A DNA stretch of 55,785 nucleotides from Phycisphaerae bacterium (GTDB lineage Bacteria; Planctomycetota; Phycisphaerae; UBA1845; PWPN01), in contig DAOOIV010000021.1 in assembly GCA_035384605.1 (NCBI GenBank), forward strand, positions 1 through 55,785. The letters run 5' to 3'. Every line of letters begins with the position of its first letter. Position 1 is the first letter of the stretch. Both the position numbers and the translations under genes were made by a program. The notes beneath the pieces are model-generated. The model was not told the DNA's origin. It searched no databases and worked only from the letters and a program-made list of their open reading frames with translations. Below are positions 42,191 to 51,465 of the stretch, in pieces.

Positions 42191-43177
42191 TCACTTCGGT
42201 TCAACGATGGCCGGCTCGGGCATACGCCCCGCAGGCCGCGTTGCGGCCGCCGGCTTGCCCTGCAGACTGGCTTCCTTCAGCAGGTCAAAGGGCGGATGAC
42301 CGTCGAAAACCACCGTCGAGCGGTCCTTCAGTATCTTTCCCAGATAGTCCATTTGCAGCAGGAACACCGCCAGATCCTCGTCCTTTCTGAAGGTCTCGTT
42401 GTAGGCCGCCGCCCGTGCTTTGCCCTCGGCGATGATCTGCTCGGCCTGCCGATCGGCGAAAGCCAGGATCGTGCCGGCGATGCTCTCCGCCTCGGCCTTG
42501 ATGCGATTGGCCTCCGATTCGCCCTCGCTGGTGTAGCGGGCCGCCTCCGCCTCGCGCTCCTTCTTCATCGCGTTGAAGACGTCCGTGGTAATCTGCTTGG
42601 GAAGCGCTAGCCCCTCGATCCCGACGTATCGAACCTCGATGCCGAAAAGCTCGCTCGCCGTCGGCGCCGTCTCCTGAATCGCCCTGAAAATCTCCCGCTC
42701 GATGTCGTCATACTTCAGTTCGTCCGGATTGGTTGAGACGAAATGGGCGAAATCGTATCTCGCGATGACCGTTTTCTGATCGTTGCGGACCCGAACCTGC
42801 AGTTTCCGTTCGGCATCCTTCATGTCCTGATTGCGGATGCTGAAAACGTAGGGATCGGCGATCGACCAGCCGACGGCCGTTGTCACGACCACGTTCTTGC
42901 GGTCCCGGGTTGGGGTCTCCTCGCCGATCGTCTCCGTCAACTGGATTCGGTTGTCGAAAATGGAAACCTGCTGGATCGGCCAGGGCCATTTGAATTTCAG
43001 GCCGGGCTTGGTCTTCACGTCGGGCGACTCGCCCGTAACCGGGTCAGGCGCCTGGATCTTGCCGAAGGTCCTCACCACGGCCACCTCGTTGAAACGCACC
43101 TGGTAGGTAACCATGTGAAAAACGAGGATGAGAACGATCGCAACCGCCGCAACGATGGATGGCACACTGCGCTTCAT
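42191..43177 (-). CDS. SPFH/band-7 protein (HflC-like)
   Basis: Encodes 328 residues. One N-terminal membrane helix (SIVAAVAIVLILVFHMVTY) is followed by the SPFH domain (VRFNEVAVVRTFGKI...GLKFKWPWPIQQVSIFDNRIQ) and a coiled-coil (KEREAEAARYTSEGESEANRI), then a mixed C-terminus ending in Pro/Ala. The features match HflC (about 334 residues). It lies 57 bp after the larger SPFH gene and 40 bp before the HflK-like one. The three SPFH genes with the ABC genes are in one direction with short gaps, which suggests one transcript. Confidence 0.88.
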   Translation of the reverse strand: MKRSVPSIVAAVAIVLILVFHMVTYQVRFNEVAVVRTFGKIQAPDPVTGESPDVKTKPGLKFKWPWPIQQVSIFDNRIQLTETIGEETPTRDRKNVVVTTAVGWSIADPYVFSIRNQDMKDAERKLQVRVRNDQKTVIARYDFAHFVSTNPDELKYDDIEREIFRAIQETAPTASELFGIEVRYVGIEGLALPKQITTDVFNAMKKEREAEAARYTSEGESEANRIKAEAESIAGTILAFADRQAEQIIAEGKARAAAYNETFRKDEDLAVFLLQMDYLGKILKDRSTVVFDGHPPFDLLKEASLQGKPAAATRPAGRMPEPAIVEPK

Positions 43178-43234
43178 GAGTCATGTCTCTCCGATACTCG
43201 TGATTCGGGTTCTCTGTCCCCCTGTCCGATCCGA

Positions 43235-45376
43235 TCAATCCGACTTCTTCTGGATGGCCACGTCGATCGGGATGTCCCGTGCGTCCTGGAGGTTCAAATG
43301 GAAGGTTCGCAGCGAACCCTGGGCCTCAGATGCGGCCAGAACGTATTTCCGGATGCCGGCGGTGGCCTCGGCCAGCATCTCGAGGTACTTACGCATGCGG
43401 TATACCTTCGGGGCCGCATTTCGGGTCGCCATCTCGTGAACAAAGCCGATCGCCTGCCCGGCCGACTGGTTCTCGATCCGCCACCGAACGGCCCGGGCCT
43501 CGGCCATTCTGTTGGCCGCGAGCCCGCCCACGGGGCGGATGCCCCGTTTCGCGTCGCCGAAGAACATACGCTGAACTCGGTCGCGGGCTTCCTGAAGCTC
43601 GTCCCCAGACGCCTTGCCGCTGGCTTCCAGCTCATTGAGCCGGCGGATGGCGTCGTTGAGGTTTTCGGCGCGGGTGACGTCGCCTGCGACTTCAGCCAGT
43701 CGCTTGTCGCGATCCGCTTTGGCACTGCGAATCGAGGCCGTCCGCTTCGACTCGGCCCCGATAACCGCCTGGAAGGACTCGGCCGTCTCCGACGGCGGGT
43801 GCACTCCCTGCAGACCGAGGAAAACGATGTCGACACCCAGGCTCTCCTGATCCGCCGTCTTCTGAATCTCCTCCCGCAGGCTTCGTTCAACCGCCCCACG
43901 CGACGTGCCCATCAAGGCGGTGACCTCCACGCTGGCGCATTGCCGCATAATCTCCCGGTTCGCGATGGCCGTCAGCATCGCCCGAGGCCCCTTGTCGTCC
44001 GGTCCGCCGTATCGCCGCAGCCAGTCATAGGGGTCTCGGATCCTGTAGAGGATGGTGGCCGAGACCCGCAGTTGACTCACCGGGACGGCCTGGGCCCGCC
44101 GCTCCTGGGCCTCGGCCGGCTCCGTCGTCACGCGGCCGTCGGTCTTCTCGATGTACTCCGCCAGTTTGGGCGTGGCCACGAGCACGTTGAGGTGCGGCTC
44201 CCAGGCGTGCTTGTTCGTCCAGAGGAATAGCTCTTTCTTTCCGTCCTTGTCCGTGCCTTCGTCGAGGATGCCGATTTTCAACTCATGCACCTGCGCGGTG
44301 GCGACCTTGTAGGCTTTCTCGATCGGCCAAGGCCACTTGATCCGCAGGCCGCCCCCCAGCACGTCCCGTTTGACCCCAAAACGCTCGATCACCACCTCCT
44401 CGTCGGCACCCACGAATACCAGGCAGGACGCCGCAAACATCATCAGGATCGCGAATCCGATCAACGGCACCACTGAACGCTGCAACAGCTTGTAAAACCA
44501 GGTCGACGAAACCTCGAAACCGAACTGGTAGTTGATCGCATCGGCAATCGAGCGGGCGATGCCGCCGGGTTCGGTGAACAGGCCCAGCAGCCGGCTGTCG
44601 AAGGCCGGCCGCGGCTCTTCATCCGGTGCCCTGGGCCGATAGAAGTCAAGCACCAGGTTCAGGAGCGTCTCCGCCGCCAGCACGAACAGCAGAATGCGCA
44701 GAATGTAGGCCACCACCCGCTCGAAAACGGGCGTCGCCCCCATGTAAAGCGCACCCATGGCGGCACTGACAAGCACCGATGCCAGCGTGACGCCCATCAG
44801 CCAGGTGGCGCCCGCGTGCAGGATCTGCCACTCGCGGTAGCGAGCCATGCCGGTCGCGTATCGCGAAAACAGGAAACTCACGAAAGCCGCCCCAAGCGTC
44901 ATGAAGAACAACAGCGGGATCTTGTCCTTGCCGACGGCCGTCCAATTCTCGGAGGAGAACGAGTCACCGATCGACCATCTCCATCCCACAAGACCGGCCA
45001 CAACCAGCAGCACAATCACCAGGATCGAAAAGCTCGGCAGCATCCACCGATACATCCACTGCAGTCGCCGGCGAGCCAGAAGAAGCTCTTCGTCCGCGAC
45101 GTCGAAGATGGCATCGGTGCCGCCTGCCGCCGCTCGTTCCCGCCGAAGCTGCTCCGTCTCGAACTTCTCTTCCTGAACCAGGACGCGCTGCTGGCAGACC
45201 ATGACAAGGAACAGCCATATCGCGTTCCCGATGGCCGACAGCAGCATGAGGGCTCGCAGTCCCTCCGTCTTCCCCCACGACCACAAGACCGCGAAGAAGA
45301 CCGACAGCAGGATCTGAAAAGCCAGACCGGCGAGTGCTACAGTACGGGCTCTACGTTCAGGCCTTTGCGTTGTCAT
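43235..45376 (-). CDS. large multi-helix SPFH-domain protein
   Basis: Encodes 713 residues. The N-terminal 230 residues contain about six membrane helices (for example LAGLAFQILLSVFFAVLW and FFMTLGAAFVSFLF), unusual for an SPFH protein. A further helix (VVPLIGFAILMMFAASCLVFV) leads into the SPFH domain at GADEEVVIERFGVKRDVLGGG...LRIKWPWPIEKAYKV. The C-terminus has coiled-coil segments. It looks like an HflK fused to a membrane domain. It is the first gene of the cluster and divergent from the ABC permease gene at 45606, so its promoter lies within the 230-bp gap. Confidence 0.82.
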   Translation of the reverse strand: MTTQRPERRARTVALAGLAFQILLSVFFAVLWSWGKTEGLRALMLLSAIGNAIWLFLVMVCQQRVLVQEEKFETEQLRRERAAAGGTDAIFDVADEELLLARRRLQWMYRWMLPSFSILVIVLLVVAGLVGWRWSIGDSFSSENWTAVGKDKIPLLFFMTLGAAFVSFLFSRYATGMARYREWQILHAGATWLMGVTLASVLVSAAMGALYMGATPVFERVVAYILRILLFVLAAETLLNLVLDFYRPRAPDEEPRPAFDSRLLGLFTEPGGIARSIADAINYQFGFEVSSTWFYKLLQRSVVPLIGFAILMMFAASCLVFVGADEEVVIERFGVKRDVLGGGLRIKWPWPIEKAYKVATAQVHELKIGILDEGTDKDGKKELFLWTNKHAWEPHLNVLVATPKLAEYIEKTDGRVTTEPAEAQERRAQAVPVSQLRVSATILYRIRDPYDWLRRYGGPDDKGPRAMLTAIANREIMRQCASVEVTALMGTSRGAVERSLREEIQKTADQESLGVDIVFLGLQGVHPPSETAESFQAVIGAESKRTASIRSAKADRDKRLAEVAGDVTRAENLNDAIRRLNELEASGKASGDELQEARDRVQRMFFGDAKRGIRPVGGLAANRMAEARAVRWRIENQSAGQAIGFVHEMATRNAAPKVYRMRKYLEMLAEATAGIRKYVLAASEAQGSLRTFHLNLQDARDIPIDVAIQKKSD

Positions 45377-45605
45377 GATGCTCTGTTTCTCTGGTGAGTC
45401 GCCATCTCCAATGGCGCCTCATGTGGTTGGCTCTACGCACATCTTTGCCAGCTCAATTCGGAAATCCGCCGAGCAGTGGACGGCCGAGCCGCGTACTCTA
45501 CAATATGCGGGTCGGCCTGCCAAGTTTGGGCCCGGCCGCCTTGGAGCGTTTCGTCCGTTGCGATCGATAAAGTGTAACCTCTGTTCTTGCTGATAGTTGG
45601 GCGCC

Positions 45606-46574
45606 ATGTTCACCAAGTTCTTGGGTATTGCTACCAACAGTCTCACAGAAACCGTAAGACAGCCAATCTACGGAATCCTCCTCCTTGCGAGCACCTTCGT
45701 GTTGGTGCTCAACCTCGGTTTGGCCGGCTACACCTTCGATGACGACAACAAGCTCCTGAAAGACCTTAGCCTTTCTACGATGCTTGTGTGCGGTTTGTTT
45801 TTGGCGGCCTTCAGTGCCGCAGGGGTTTTGTCGCGCGAAATCGAAAACAAGACGGTCCTGACCGTCGTCAGTAAGCCGGTCGGCCGTCCCGTGTTCATTC
45901 TGGGCAAGTTCGCCGGCTTGTCCGGGGCCCTGGCTATAGCCTACTATCTCAACGGCATCGTCTTCCTGTTGACCATGCGGCACAAGGTAATGTCCCGCAG
46001 CTCTGACCACTTCGATGTGCCCGTGATCGTGTTCGGATGCGCTGCCTTCTTTACCACACTGCTGATCGCCGCTCTCTGTAACTACTTGTATGACATGCAG
46101 TTCTCGTCGACATCGGTAACTATCTCAATCCCGTTGATGACCTTGGCTCTGGTCTTGGTGTGTCTGATCGGTCCTACGTGGGAAATACAGCAATTCGGCA
46201 AAGACTTCATCGACGGTCAAATCATCGGGGCCGTTGCCCTGGTCTTTGCCATGGTCATGATCGCCACGGCCGTGGCGGTGGCAGTCTCGACTCGCCTCGG
46301 CCAAGTGGCCACGCTGGCGATCTGCACACTGGTCCTGATGATCGGTTTGGCCTCCGACTATCTGTTTGGGCAACTTCGCGATACCAGCCTCCTGGCCCGA
46401 TTTGCCTATTGGCTCTCGCCCAACTTGGCGTTTCTCTGGGTGGCAGATGCCTTGACCCAGAACAACCGTATCACCGCGCCATACGTGGGCATGGCATTTG
46501 GCTACGCGATGCTGATCGTTCTGGCCTGGCTTCTGATTGCCGTCGCCCTGTTCCAGAAGCGAGAGGTCGGCTGA
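45606..46574 (+). CDS. ABC-2 type transporter permease
   Basis: Encodes 322 residues from the ATG at 45606 (a TTG at 45597 is also in frame). Six membrane segments are evident, starting PIYGILLLASTFVLVLNLGL and ending YAMLIVLAWLLIAVALF, with a short loop SREIENKTVLTVVSKPVGR typical of ABC-2 exporters. No ATPase gene is adjacent in this direction. The nearest is the divergent cluster, so the permease may share it or use one elsewhere. The substrate is unknown. The next gene, a methyltransferase, begins 26 bp downstream and may be cotranscribed. Confidence 0.82.
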   Translation: MFTKFLGIATNSLTETVRQPIYGILLLASTFVLVLNLGLAGYTFDDDNKLLKDLSLSTMLVCGLFLAAFSAAGVLSREIENKTVLTVVSKPVGRPVFILGKFAGLSGALAIAYYLNGIVFLLTMRHKVMSRSSDHFDVPVIVFGCAAFFTTLLIAALCNYLYDMQFSSTSVTISIPLMTLALVLVCLIGPTWEIQQFGKDFIDGQIIGAVALVFAMVMIATAVAVAVSTRLGQVATLAICTLVLMIGLASDYLFGQLRDTSLLARFAYWLSPNLAFLWVADALTQNNRITAPYVGMAFGYAMLIVLAWLLIAVALFQKREVG

Positions 46575-46600
46575 CGGTCTTCTGACATGGGGTAACCCAC

Positions 46601-47437
46601 ATGCCGCCGGCCTGCATGGTCTGCTCTCATCAGGGATTCGAGCCTTTCCTGGACATTCTGCTCAAGTGCCCGGTCTGTGGGTTTGTGACTGCCCGTCTCG
46701 AAAACCCCATCGATGCCCGACAGATCTACCAGGGCGCCTATTTCACCGGCCAGGAATACCTCGATTACCTCGGCGATGAGGCCCTTCTGAAGCGAAACTT
46801 CCGCCGACGCCTCAAGCACATCCGCAAACGCTGTCCCGGCGGGCGCCTGCTTGAGATCGGGTCGGCTTACGGCTTTTTCCTCGACCTTGCCCGGGCACAT
46901 TTCCAGACGGTAGGTTTCGAGATCAATTGGGAGGCGGCCCGCCACGCCCGGGAGGTGCTGGGTCTCGACGTGCGAACGGATGATTTCCTGCTGGCCGATG
47001 AGCACACCATCGGCGGCAAGGTCGATGTCACCGTGATGTGGGACGTTATCGAGCATCTCGAACGTCCTGATCGCTTCCTCGCCCGCGTCGCCGAGCTGTC
47101 CAGGTCCGGAGCAATCCTGTGTCTCACTACCGGCGACGTCGGCAGCGTCTTGGCCCGCTGGCGCGGCCGCAAGTGGCGGATGATTCACCCGCCATCGCAC
47201 CTGCACTACTTCGATCGCAACACCATTACCCGTCTGTTAGGCAATCACGGGTTCGAGGTCATCGACATCCGGGCGATCGGTGTGGCCCGCAGTCTTCGCC
47301 AGATTCTCTACTCGCTGCTGGTTCTCGGTCTCCGCTTGCCGGTCGCGTACCGCGTCTTGGAAAGTGTCATCCCGGCCGCATGGGGCGTCACCCTCAATAC
47401 CTTCGACATCATGCAGGTCACCGCGTCGCGCCGCTGA
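46601..47437 (+). CDS. methyltransferase with N-terminal zinc-binding motif
   Basis: Encodes 278 residues. The N-terminus CMVCSHQGFEPFLDILLKCPVCG contains two CxxC pairs, likely a zinc ribbon. The SAM domain follows: LLEIGSAYGFFLDLAR (motif I), VGFEINWEAA (acidic strand end), VTVMWDVIEHLERPDRFLAR. This combination (methyltransferase type 12 with a Cys-rich head) is common in enzymes that act on nucleotide-sugars or lipid-linked sugars. The C-terminal FDIMQVTASRR is short. It lies behind the ABC-2 permease gene and may be in one transcript. Its substrate is not known. Confidence 0.78.
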   Translation: MPPACMVCSHQGFEPFLDILLKCPVCGFVTARLENPIDARQIYQGAYFTGQEYLDYLGDEALLKRNFRRRLKHIRKRCPGGRLLEIGSAYGFFLDLARAHFQTVGFEINWEAARHAREVLGLDVRTDDFLLADEHTIGGKVDVTVMWDVIEHLERPDRFLARVAELSRSGAILCLTTGDVGSVLARWRGRKWRMIHPPSHLHYFDRNTITRLLGNHGFEVIDIRAIGVARSLRQILYSLLVLGLRLPVAYRVLESVIPAAWGVTLNTFDIMQVTASRR

Positions 47438-47544
47438 GAAGAGATCGACGCGCCGGCCCCGATCGCCACACCACCGCTGCGCAAACGCCGGGGGCTGGTG
47501 TTTCGTCCCAAAGTCGCGATGATGACGCCCGGACGGAGTGACCC

Positions 47545-48900
47545 ATGGACGTTCGTGAAGAGCAGATGCCTCGCGGTTTCGGGTTGGCCACCACCACTTT
47601 CGTGGTCATCGCCAGCATGGTCGGAACGGGAATCCTCGTTTCACCAGGCTACATGATGGCCTCGCTCGGCAATCACACGGTCATCTTCGGTCTCTGGATC
47701 CTGGGCGGCCTCCTCGCGCTGTGCGGTGCGTTGTGCGTGGCCGAACTTGCTGCTGCGATGCCTCGCGCGGGCGGTGAGTACGTGTACCTGCGCGAGGCCT
47801 ACGGTCCAATGCCGGCATTTTTATCCGGTTGGACCTCGTTCTTCCTTGGTTTCTCGGCTCCGCTCGCGGTCGCGGCCCACGTGGCCTCCAAGTATCTTTT
47901 GCAGGCCTCCGGGATGGTCGCGGCCGGGTCGGCCGCGTCGTTGCCCACGAAGGTCCTGGCGACTGCGATCATCATCCTGGTTACCGCCCCCAATCTCCTG
48001 GGCCATCGCCAGTCAGCCTGGGTGCAGAACCTCACCACCGTCGTCAAGCTGGGCGTCTTTGTCGCCGCGGTTGCCGCCGGGTTCATTTGCGGAGAAGCGA
48101 CTTTCCAGCAGATCGCCGGCAATCGATCCCCGGCGAATGTCGGGCTCGGCACCGCCGCATCGCAGTTGTTCTACGTGATGTTCGCTTACAGCGGGTGGAA
48201 CGCCGCAAGCTACCTCGCCGGCGAGGTGAAAAACCCCGCTGGGATGCTACCTCGTTCCCTGTTGCTCGGAACCGCGGCGGTGACCGCACTGTATCTGGCG
48301 ATGATGCTGTTCTTTGCGGCCTCGGTCCCGCTGGTAAAGGTCGGTTTTCATAACGCAGAGAAGGTTCCATGGATGGCCGTCGAACAATCGCTCGGCCGAC
48401 GTGCCGCGGGCGCGTTCTCGGCCGTGGTTGGGTTGACCTTCCTGGCCACGGTGAACGCCTTCATCGTGACCGGACCGCGCGTCTATTTTGCGATGGCCTG
48501 CGACGGGCTCTTCCCGTCAATCGCCGGGCGAATCAGCCCACGAGGGCGGGTCCCGGTCAATGCCACGCTGGCCCAAAGCGCCTGTGCGATCGCGATTCTC
48601 TTTCTGACCGATTTTGAGAGCCTCTATCAGTACGCTGCCGTCGGACTCTCGCTGTTCGCCCTGCTCTTCATCGCCGCAGTGTATGTGTTGCGCATCCGCC
48701 GTCCCCAAATGCCCCGCCCGTTTCGGGTCCCAGGATATCCTGTCGTGCCGGCCTTTTTCATGACCGCCACCCTCTTCACGGCCGTTTTCGCGTTCAAGGA
48801 ATGGCCGATGCCGTCGCTGCTGAGCCTCGGCAGCATCCTCGCTGGCGTGCCGGTGTACTATGCGTGGCGAAAACTCCGCCGTCGGACCGCCAAAACGTGA
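47545..48900 (+). CDS. APC-superfamily amino acid transporter
   Basis: Encodes 451 residues with about 12 membrane helices. The first helix carries FVVIASMVGTGILVSPGYM, with the broken-helix G-x-G motif that forms the substrate site in APC transporters, and AAMPRAGGEYVYLREAYG follows. It probably takes up or exchanges amino acids using proton or antiport coupling. The family also includes LAT-type exchangers. Substrate cannot be judged. GGAG lies just before the ATG. The gene stands 107 bp after the methyltransferase gene. Confidence 0.88.
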   Translation: MDVREEQMPRGFGLATTTFVVIASMVGTGILVSPGYMMASLGNHTVIFGLWILGGLLALCGALCVAELAAAMPRAGGEYVYLREAYGPMPAFLSGWTSFFLGFSAPLAVAAHVASKYLLQASGMVAAGSAASLPTKVLATAIIILVTAPNLLGHRQSAWVQNLTTVVKLGVFVAAVAAGFICGEATFQQIAGNRSPANVGLGTAASQLFYVMFAYSGWNAASYLAGEVKNPAGMLPRSLLLGTAAVTALYLAMMLFFAASVPLVKVGFHNAEKVPWMAVEQSLGRRAAGAFSAVVGLTFLATVNAFIVTGPRVYFAMACDGLFPSIAGRISPRGRVPVNATLAQSACAIAILFLTDFESLYQYAAVGLSLFALLFIAAVYVLRIRRPQMPRPFRVPGYPVVPAFFMTATLFTAVFAFKEWPMPSLLSLGSILAGVPVYYAWRKLRRRTAKT

Positions 48901-48987
48901 CCGATCACTTGGAGAAGGCTTGACACGACGAACCCGATTAATGGCCGTCGCCCCAGGACCCCCCGACGCTCGACCGCGCACACCCGC

Positions 48988-49761
48988 TTACGACTGCCCG
49001 CCGTGTTGCTTCAGCAAGGCCTCGAGACTGTCGCGGAGCTGGGCGGCGTCCTCAAATCGCTCTTCCGCCACAGCGTCGGCAAGCTCTTGCTTGAGCTTGC
49101 GAATCGGGTCCACGGGCAACTGCTTGCGGACCTCACGCCGCAACGCCTTGAGAATCACGACCTCGGGACTGTGGTTGAACGACTTGGAAGTTCCGTATTT
49201 TTTGAAGAAATCGCGAATGCTGACCAATCCCCGCTCCACGTGCGCCAGAGCGGTAAGATACTGCCCGTTGCCGATGGCGCCCAACGCCTTGGCCCGCGTG
49301 TTCATCATGATGATGTACGGCCTGTGTGCCTCCAGGGCCATCCGGTCGCTTTCCTGCTCGCCATACTTGCAGCACAGGTCCAGAACGTCCAGGTTCCGCT
49401 GGGTGTCCCGGACGACCATGTCGTAGTCTTCCATTGCGAAACTGGCCAGGTACCGATGGTAGTATTGAAGGCTCTCGTCGCGGATCGCCAGACATTCATC
49501 GGGCGACAGGCTGAAACCCAAGTCCGTGCCGTTGCGCCGCTTGTGAGACTCAAGCCGGGCCAAATGGTATTCCAGCAGGGATTCGTAATTGAAAGGCCGT
49601 TGCCCGTCGGGCCGGCCTTCCGTCTCCATCTGGAGCACCCCCAGATCCACGCGCATCTGGATCTTCACTCGGTTATCCAGCCCGCGGATCTTGCGGACCT
49701 TGATCTGGCCCGATTCAAAGGGCCAATCCTGAATGATCGGGCGCAGATCCTTCGATGGCAT
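48988..49761 (-). CDS. UVR-domain-containing protein
   Basis: Encodes 257 residues from the ATG at 49761. Earlier in-frame starts at 49773 and 49830 are possible. The C-terminus carries a UVR motif (KLKQELADAVAEERFEDAAQLRDSLEAL), the hairpin by which UvrB and UvrC bind each other and which also occurs in McsA. The rest is helical and contains TPR-like stretches (YITALAHVERGLVSIRDFFKKYG-type region), without nuclease or helicase motifs. A partner-binding role is likely. The gene points to a planctomycete-type orphan UVR protein. It is convergent with the APC transporter, 87 bp away. Confidence 0.72.
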   Translation of the reverse strand: MPSKDLRPIIQDWPFESGQIKVRKIRGLDNRVKIQMRVDLGVLQMETEGRPDGQRPFNYESLLEYHLARLESHKRRNGTDLGFSLSPDECLAIRDESLQYYHRYLASFAMEDYDMVVRDTQRNLDVLDLCCKYGEQESDRMALEAHRPYIIMMNTRAKALGAIGNGQYLTALAHVERGLVSIRDFFKKYGTSKSFNHSPEVVILKALRREVRKQLPVDPIRKLKQELADAVAEERFEDAAQLRDSLEALLKQHGGQS

Positions 49762-50077
49762 CCTCGGCTCCATGCTTTGCTGGCGGCTTGGGCTTCGGGG
49801 GTATTCGCAACCCGCCTCGAGCTCCACCATATATCTTACGCGTTGGGGTATTTAGACTCCATATCAAGCGACGCAAAACCAGGCCGGTTGCCTCCCCACC
49901 GGCAGAGGACTAAACTCCCCTTCGAGCCGTCCCTTGCATCATGGCCGAGGACCATCGGTGCTTTCCGGGCAGCGGCTTGGGCAAATATGGCATTGACTTG
50001 GGCACTGTGCTTATTGAAGCAGCAGTAATAGCATGCAGTCAGGTGGTTTCGGACCTGTCAATAAGGGAGGAACGGAC

Positions 50078-50677
50078 ATGAAAGGAAAATGGATGGCGCT
50101 GACACTGGCAGCCTTGGGCGCGGGCGTCTGTCTCTATGGCTATTCCTTAGCCGCAGAACCGGGCAAAGCTGCCGAACCCGGCCAGAAGGCCCCCGATTTT
50201 GCCCTTAAGGACGTGTATGGCAAGGAATTCAAGCTTGCCGACTTCAAGGGCAGGATTGTCGTTTTGGAGTGGATCAACAAGGGTTGTCCGATCAGCCGCG
50301 CTGCCCACGACAAGCAGCAGATGCAGAAGACCTATAAGAAGTACGCTGCCAAGGACGTGGTCTGGCTCGGGATCGACTCGACTGAAGGAACCAAGCCCGA
50401 CGAGAACCGGGTCTACGCCGCCGAACAGAGCTTGGCTTATCCGATTCTTCACGACGTCGATGCGAAGGTCGCCAACGCCTATGGGGCCAAACGGACTCCA
50501 CATATGTTCGTGATCGATAAAGAGGGAAAGCTCGTCTACGCCGGAGCTATCGATGACAAGGGCGACAACAACTACGTCGCGGCTGCCATCGAGGACCTGC
50601 TCGCCGGTAAGCCGGTCGCCAAGCCCAAAACCGATGCCTACGGCTGCGGAATCAAGAACTCCAAACTGGCTTCGTGA
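50078..50677 (+). CDS. redoxin/AhpC-TSA-like exported protein
   Basis: Encodes 199 residues from the ATG at 50078, with GGGAGG upstream. A signal peptide (MALTLAALGAGVCLYGYSLAA) is followed by a thioredoxin-fold domain: GQKAPDFALKDVYGKEFKLADFKGR then VLEWINKGCPISR with a single Cys, the position of the peroxidatic Cys. A conserved cis-Pro segment RTPHMFVIDKEG follows. The C-terminus YGCGIK supplies a second Cys as in related redoxins whose tail reads G-C-x-V-K-Y. It probably acts outside the cytoplasm as a peroxide or thiol reductase. No partner was identified. Confidence 0.85.
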   Translation: MKGKWMALTLAALGAGVCLYGYSLAAEPGKAAEPGQKAPDFALKDVYGKEFKLADFKGRIVVLEWINKGCPISRAAHDKQQMQKTYKKYAAKDVVWLGIDSTEGTKPDENRVYAAEQSLAYPILHDVDAKVANAYGAKRTPHMFVIDKEGKLVYAGAIDDKGDNNYVAAAIEDLLAGKPVAKPKTDAYGCGIKNSKLAS

Positions 50678-51006
50678 TACGCCGGAGCGATCCTCTGGGC
50701 CCAGGTACCCCCTTTGGCCCCCCACCTTGCGGGCAGCGCAATACACGCTCCTGACCTGGCCATGATAGAAGGCCCAAAGACACAATCGCTGTGACGCCGA
50801 CCAACCAAGACAAGATTGGATTTGCATGCCAGCCAAGCTGGCAGCCCGATAATACCGTTTCCGCTTGCCTGCAAGCTTCCTTTTGTGTACCGACAAGCTC
50901 TCTTCGGTCATAGTTGGGCACTGTGATTTTCTGCCGGCGAGCAAGCAGATTGGGTTTGTGTTAGGTTTTGTAAGTACTGGAATTCCAAATAGTTTAGAGT
51001 CTTCTT
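50678..51006. other. intergenic region, nothing recognised
   Basis: About 330 bp between the redoxin gene and the promoter at 51007. No hairpin with a T run, no tRNA and no convincing short gene. It becomes AT-richer near 50960-51000, ahead of the promoter. Confidence 0.4.
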
Positions 51007-51035
51007 TTGACCCGGACACCTGCGCGCCGTATAAT
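51007..51035 (+). promoter_or_regulatory. near-consensus orphan promoter
   Basis: TTGACC (51007-51012), 17-bp spacer, TATAAT (51030-51035), with AT-rich DNA upstream. It leads into the candidate small RNA at 51041, not directly into a gene. Confidence 0.82.
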
Positions 51036-51040
51036 CTTCA

Positions 51041-51111
51041 ACGAGGCGTAACCCTAGCTTACGGGAGAGAGAACAGCGACGATCGGCGACGGCTGGTCGT
51101 CGCCTTTTTTT
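51041..51111 (+). ncRNA. candidate 70-nt small RNA
   Basis: A complete promoter-to-terminator unit with no ORF. The 5' hairpin CGTAA/TTACG (51047-51063) has loop CCCTAGC. The CCC of that loop can pair with GGG at 51063-51065, giving a compact pseudoknot. The 3' end is the terminator at 51085. Its right arm can instead pair with GCGACG at 51076-51081, so two exclusive hairpins are possible. It does not match a riboswitch or housekeeping RNA that I know. A role as a leader of the methyltransferase gene 355 bp downstream seems unlikely because of the terminator. Confidence 0.6.
51085..51111 (+). terminator. terminator of the candidate small RNA
   Basis: A 7-bp stem GGCGACG / CGTCGCC with loop GCTGGT and a run of seven Ts. 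Confidence 0.9.
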
Positions 51112-51465
51112 CAGGTCTCGGCGGGTGGCGGGGAACTTGCAACGCCCACGGCACAGATCCCGCTGGTCCAGCGAGACCATCGTTGGGCGCTCGACCGATC
51201 AACTGCCCCCCAGTGCTCACTTGCCGCGTCTTCGCCTCAGGGACCAAAGGCAAACTCGACGCATGCGTCTGGTCGCCGGGCGCAGTTCACGTGAAGCAAG
51301 GCCCGGCCGTAAGGCTCAACTTGCGGCCCGCCGATAGCGGCGTTACTCTCTTCCGTCATGACGGGCGTGGATTTTGCGCATGTTTCGGGATCGTAGTGCG
51401 CTTTGGCTGCGGCCCGCAAAAGGGCGGTCCGCCTTGGATTGAGCAACGACACGAGGTAAGGCCCG
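51112..51465. other. intergenic region with dispersed repeat copy B
   Basis: About 350 bp with no gene recognised. The dispersed element occupies 51350-51438, just before the methyltransferase gene, so that gene's promoter may lie within or next to the element. Confidence 0.4.
51350..51438 (+). repeat. dispersed 90-bp element, copy B
   Basis: Matches 2982-3071 in order (CTTCCGTC, CGGG, ATTTTGCG, CATGTTTC, GATCG, GCGC, TTGGCT, CCCGCAAAA, GGCGGTCCGCCTTGG). It ends 27 bp before the ATG at 51466. Confidence 0.8.
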
